A stretch of 44,039 nt of DNA from Candidatus Gastranaerophilales bacterium (GTDB lineage: Bacteria; Cyanobacteriota; Vampirovibrionia; Gastranaerophilales; Gastranaerophilaceae): contig CALVET010000060.1 of the NCBI GenBank assembly GCA_944326675.1, forward strand, positions 1 through 44,039, written 5' to 3'. Below the pieces are notes generated by a model, which ran no database searches, had not been told where the DNA came from, and saw only the letters and a list, made by a program, of their open reading frames with translations. This document shows, piece after piece, positions 43,512-44,039 of this stretch (position 1 is its first letter; the number at the start of each line of letters is the position of its first letter). The translations under genes were made by a program, and so were the position numbers.

Positions 43512-44039
43512 TATTTTATCAGCTCATTCATAAGTTTTAAAAATTCAGGAAATGAAGTATTTACGCAATCAAATCCTTTTATTTCCATTGGTTGATTATT
43601 TATGAGAGATAATACATAATAGCTCATTGCAAGCCTGTGATCCAGATATGTCTCAAGCGTGGCTGTTTTATTTATTTTAACGCCGCCATCAATTATAAAA
43701 CCGTCAGGTTTTTCTTTTATATCTGTTTGAAGGCTTAAAAGTGCATCAACAATTGTTTTTATCCTATCTGATTCTTTATTTCTTAAATCTTGAGCATCAC
43801 AAATAATGCTTGTTCCTTTTGCTTGCGTTGCTAAAATCGCCAGAATAGGTATTTCATCAATCAGTCTTGGAATTAAATCACCTTTTATTTCAAAAGGCTT
43901 AATATTTTTCGTATATTTAACATTAATATCAGCAACAAGTTCAGATGAAACTTTTCTTTCGTTTATTATGGAAAAGTTAATTTCCGCTTGTTTAAATACA
44001 TCTAAGATACCGGTTCTTGTTGGGTTTATTCCAACATTT
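43512..44039 (-). CDS. aroA: 3-phosphoshikimate 1-carboxyvinyltransferase (EPSP synthase), partial
   Basis: Only the C-terminal ~175 residues are in the window; the rest lies beyond 44039. EPSP synthase joins phosphoenolpyruvate to shikimate-3-phosphate, making aromatic amino-acid precursors. Segments NVGINPTRTGIL, PRLIDEIPILAILA, LRNKESDRI and LDHRLAMSYY match the family in order, with the catalytic-site Asp-Glu and Lys-Glu-Ser-Asp-Arg pattern retained. The tail FDCVNTSFPEFLKLMN is the usual C-terminal segment; the exact stop (near 43512) should be read as approximate by a base or two. Confidence 0.93.

Overview
This is a strongly A+T-rich bacterial chromosome segment with the standard genetic code (TAA, TAG and TGA all end genes). 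It is densely packed, with no gap above about 200 bases. Flagellar export and basal-body genes, a Na+-translocating biotin decarboxylase, chemosensory genes and A/T-ending codons suggest a fermentative, flagellated anaerobe. The gut relatives of Cyanobacteria (Melainabacteria/Vampirovibrionia, Gastranaerophilales-like) fit best, but this is an inference from gene content and base composition. No rRNA, tRNA, CRISPR array, insertion sequence or prophage was seen.

Layout. 1-13053 is mostly housekeeping: a P-loop/TPR protein with rsmG, engB facing away from dnaX, a NUDIX-winged-helix regulator, a small acidic protein, pgk, hisS, a small helical protein, clpP, a COG2509-type FAD oxidoreductase, and a pair made of an internally duplicated unknown protein and a dehydratase-activase-like ATPase. 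13045-19711 is a chemosensory island: CheA with a C-terminal receiver, a receptor with no periplasmic domain, a receiver/degenerate-GGDEF protein and a double CheW. 19679-24792 holds a motility-type DUF115 glycosyltransferase, two exported proteins, lspA, an RluD-family pseudouridine synthase and a small membrane protein. 24797-31410 is a leftward flagellar operon: lytic transglycosylase, fliE, fliF, a very divergent protein in the fliG position, fliH, flhA. 31612-35447 is birA-oadG-oadA-oadB, where the biotin ligase is coupled to its own substrate. 35503-37181 is a membrane glycosyltransferase split by a 9-base homopolymer. 37326-43385 holds signalling and unknown genes, including a soluble paralogue of the FlhA cytoplasmic domain. 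The window ends inside aroA.

Themes. (1) Motility and signalling genes recur in separate clusters. The most unusual gene is at 41626-43077: a DUF4177-like domain, a coiled coil and a complete FlhA-C-like domain with no membrane part. (2) Several genes lie so that the predicted +1 of a good promoter is the A of the ATG, so leaderless mRNAs are probably common. Others have ordinary Shine-Dalgarno sites. (3) Convergent neighbours often overlap at their 3' ends with no hairpin terminator between them.
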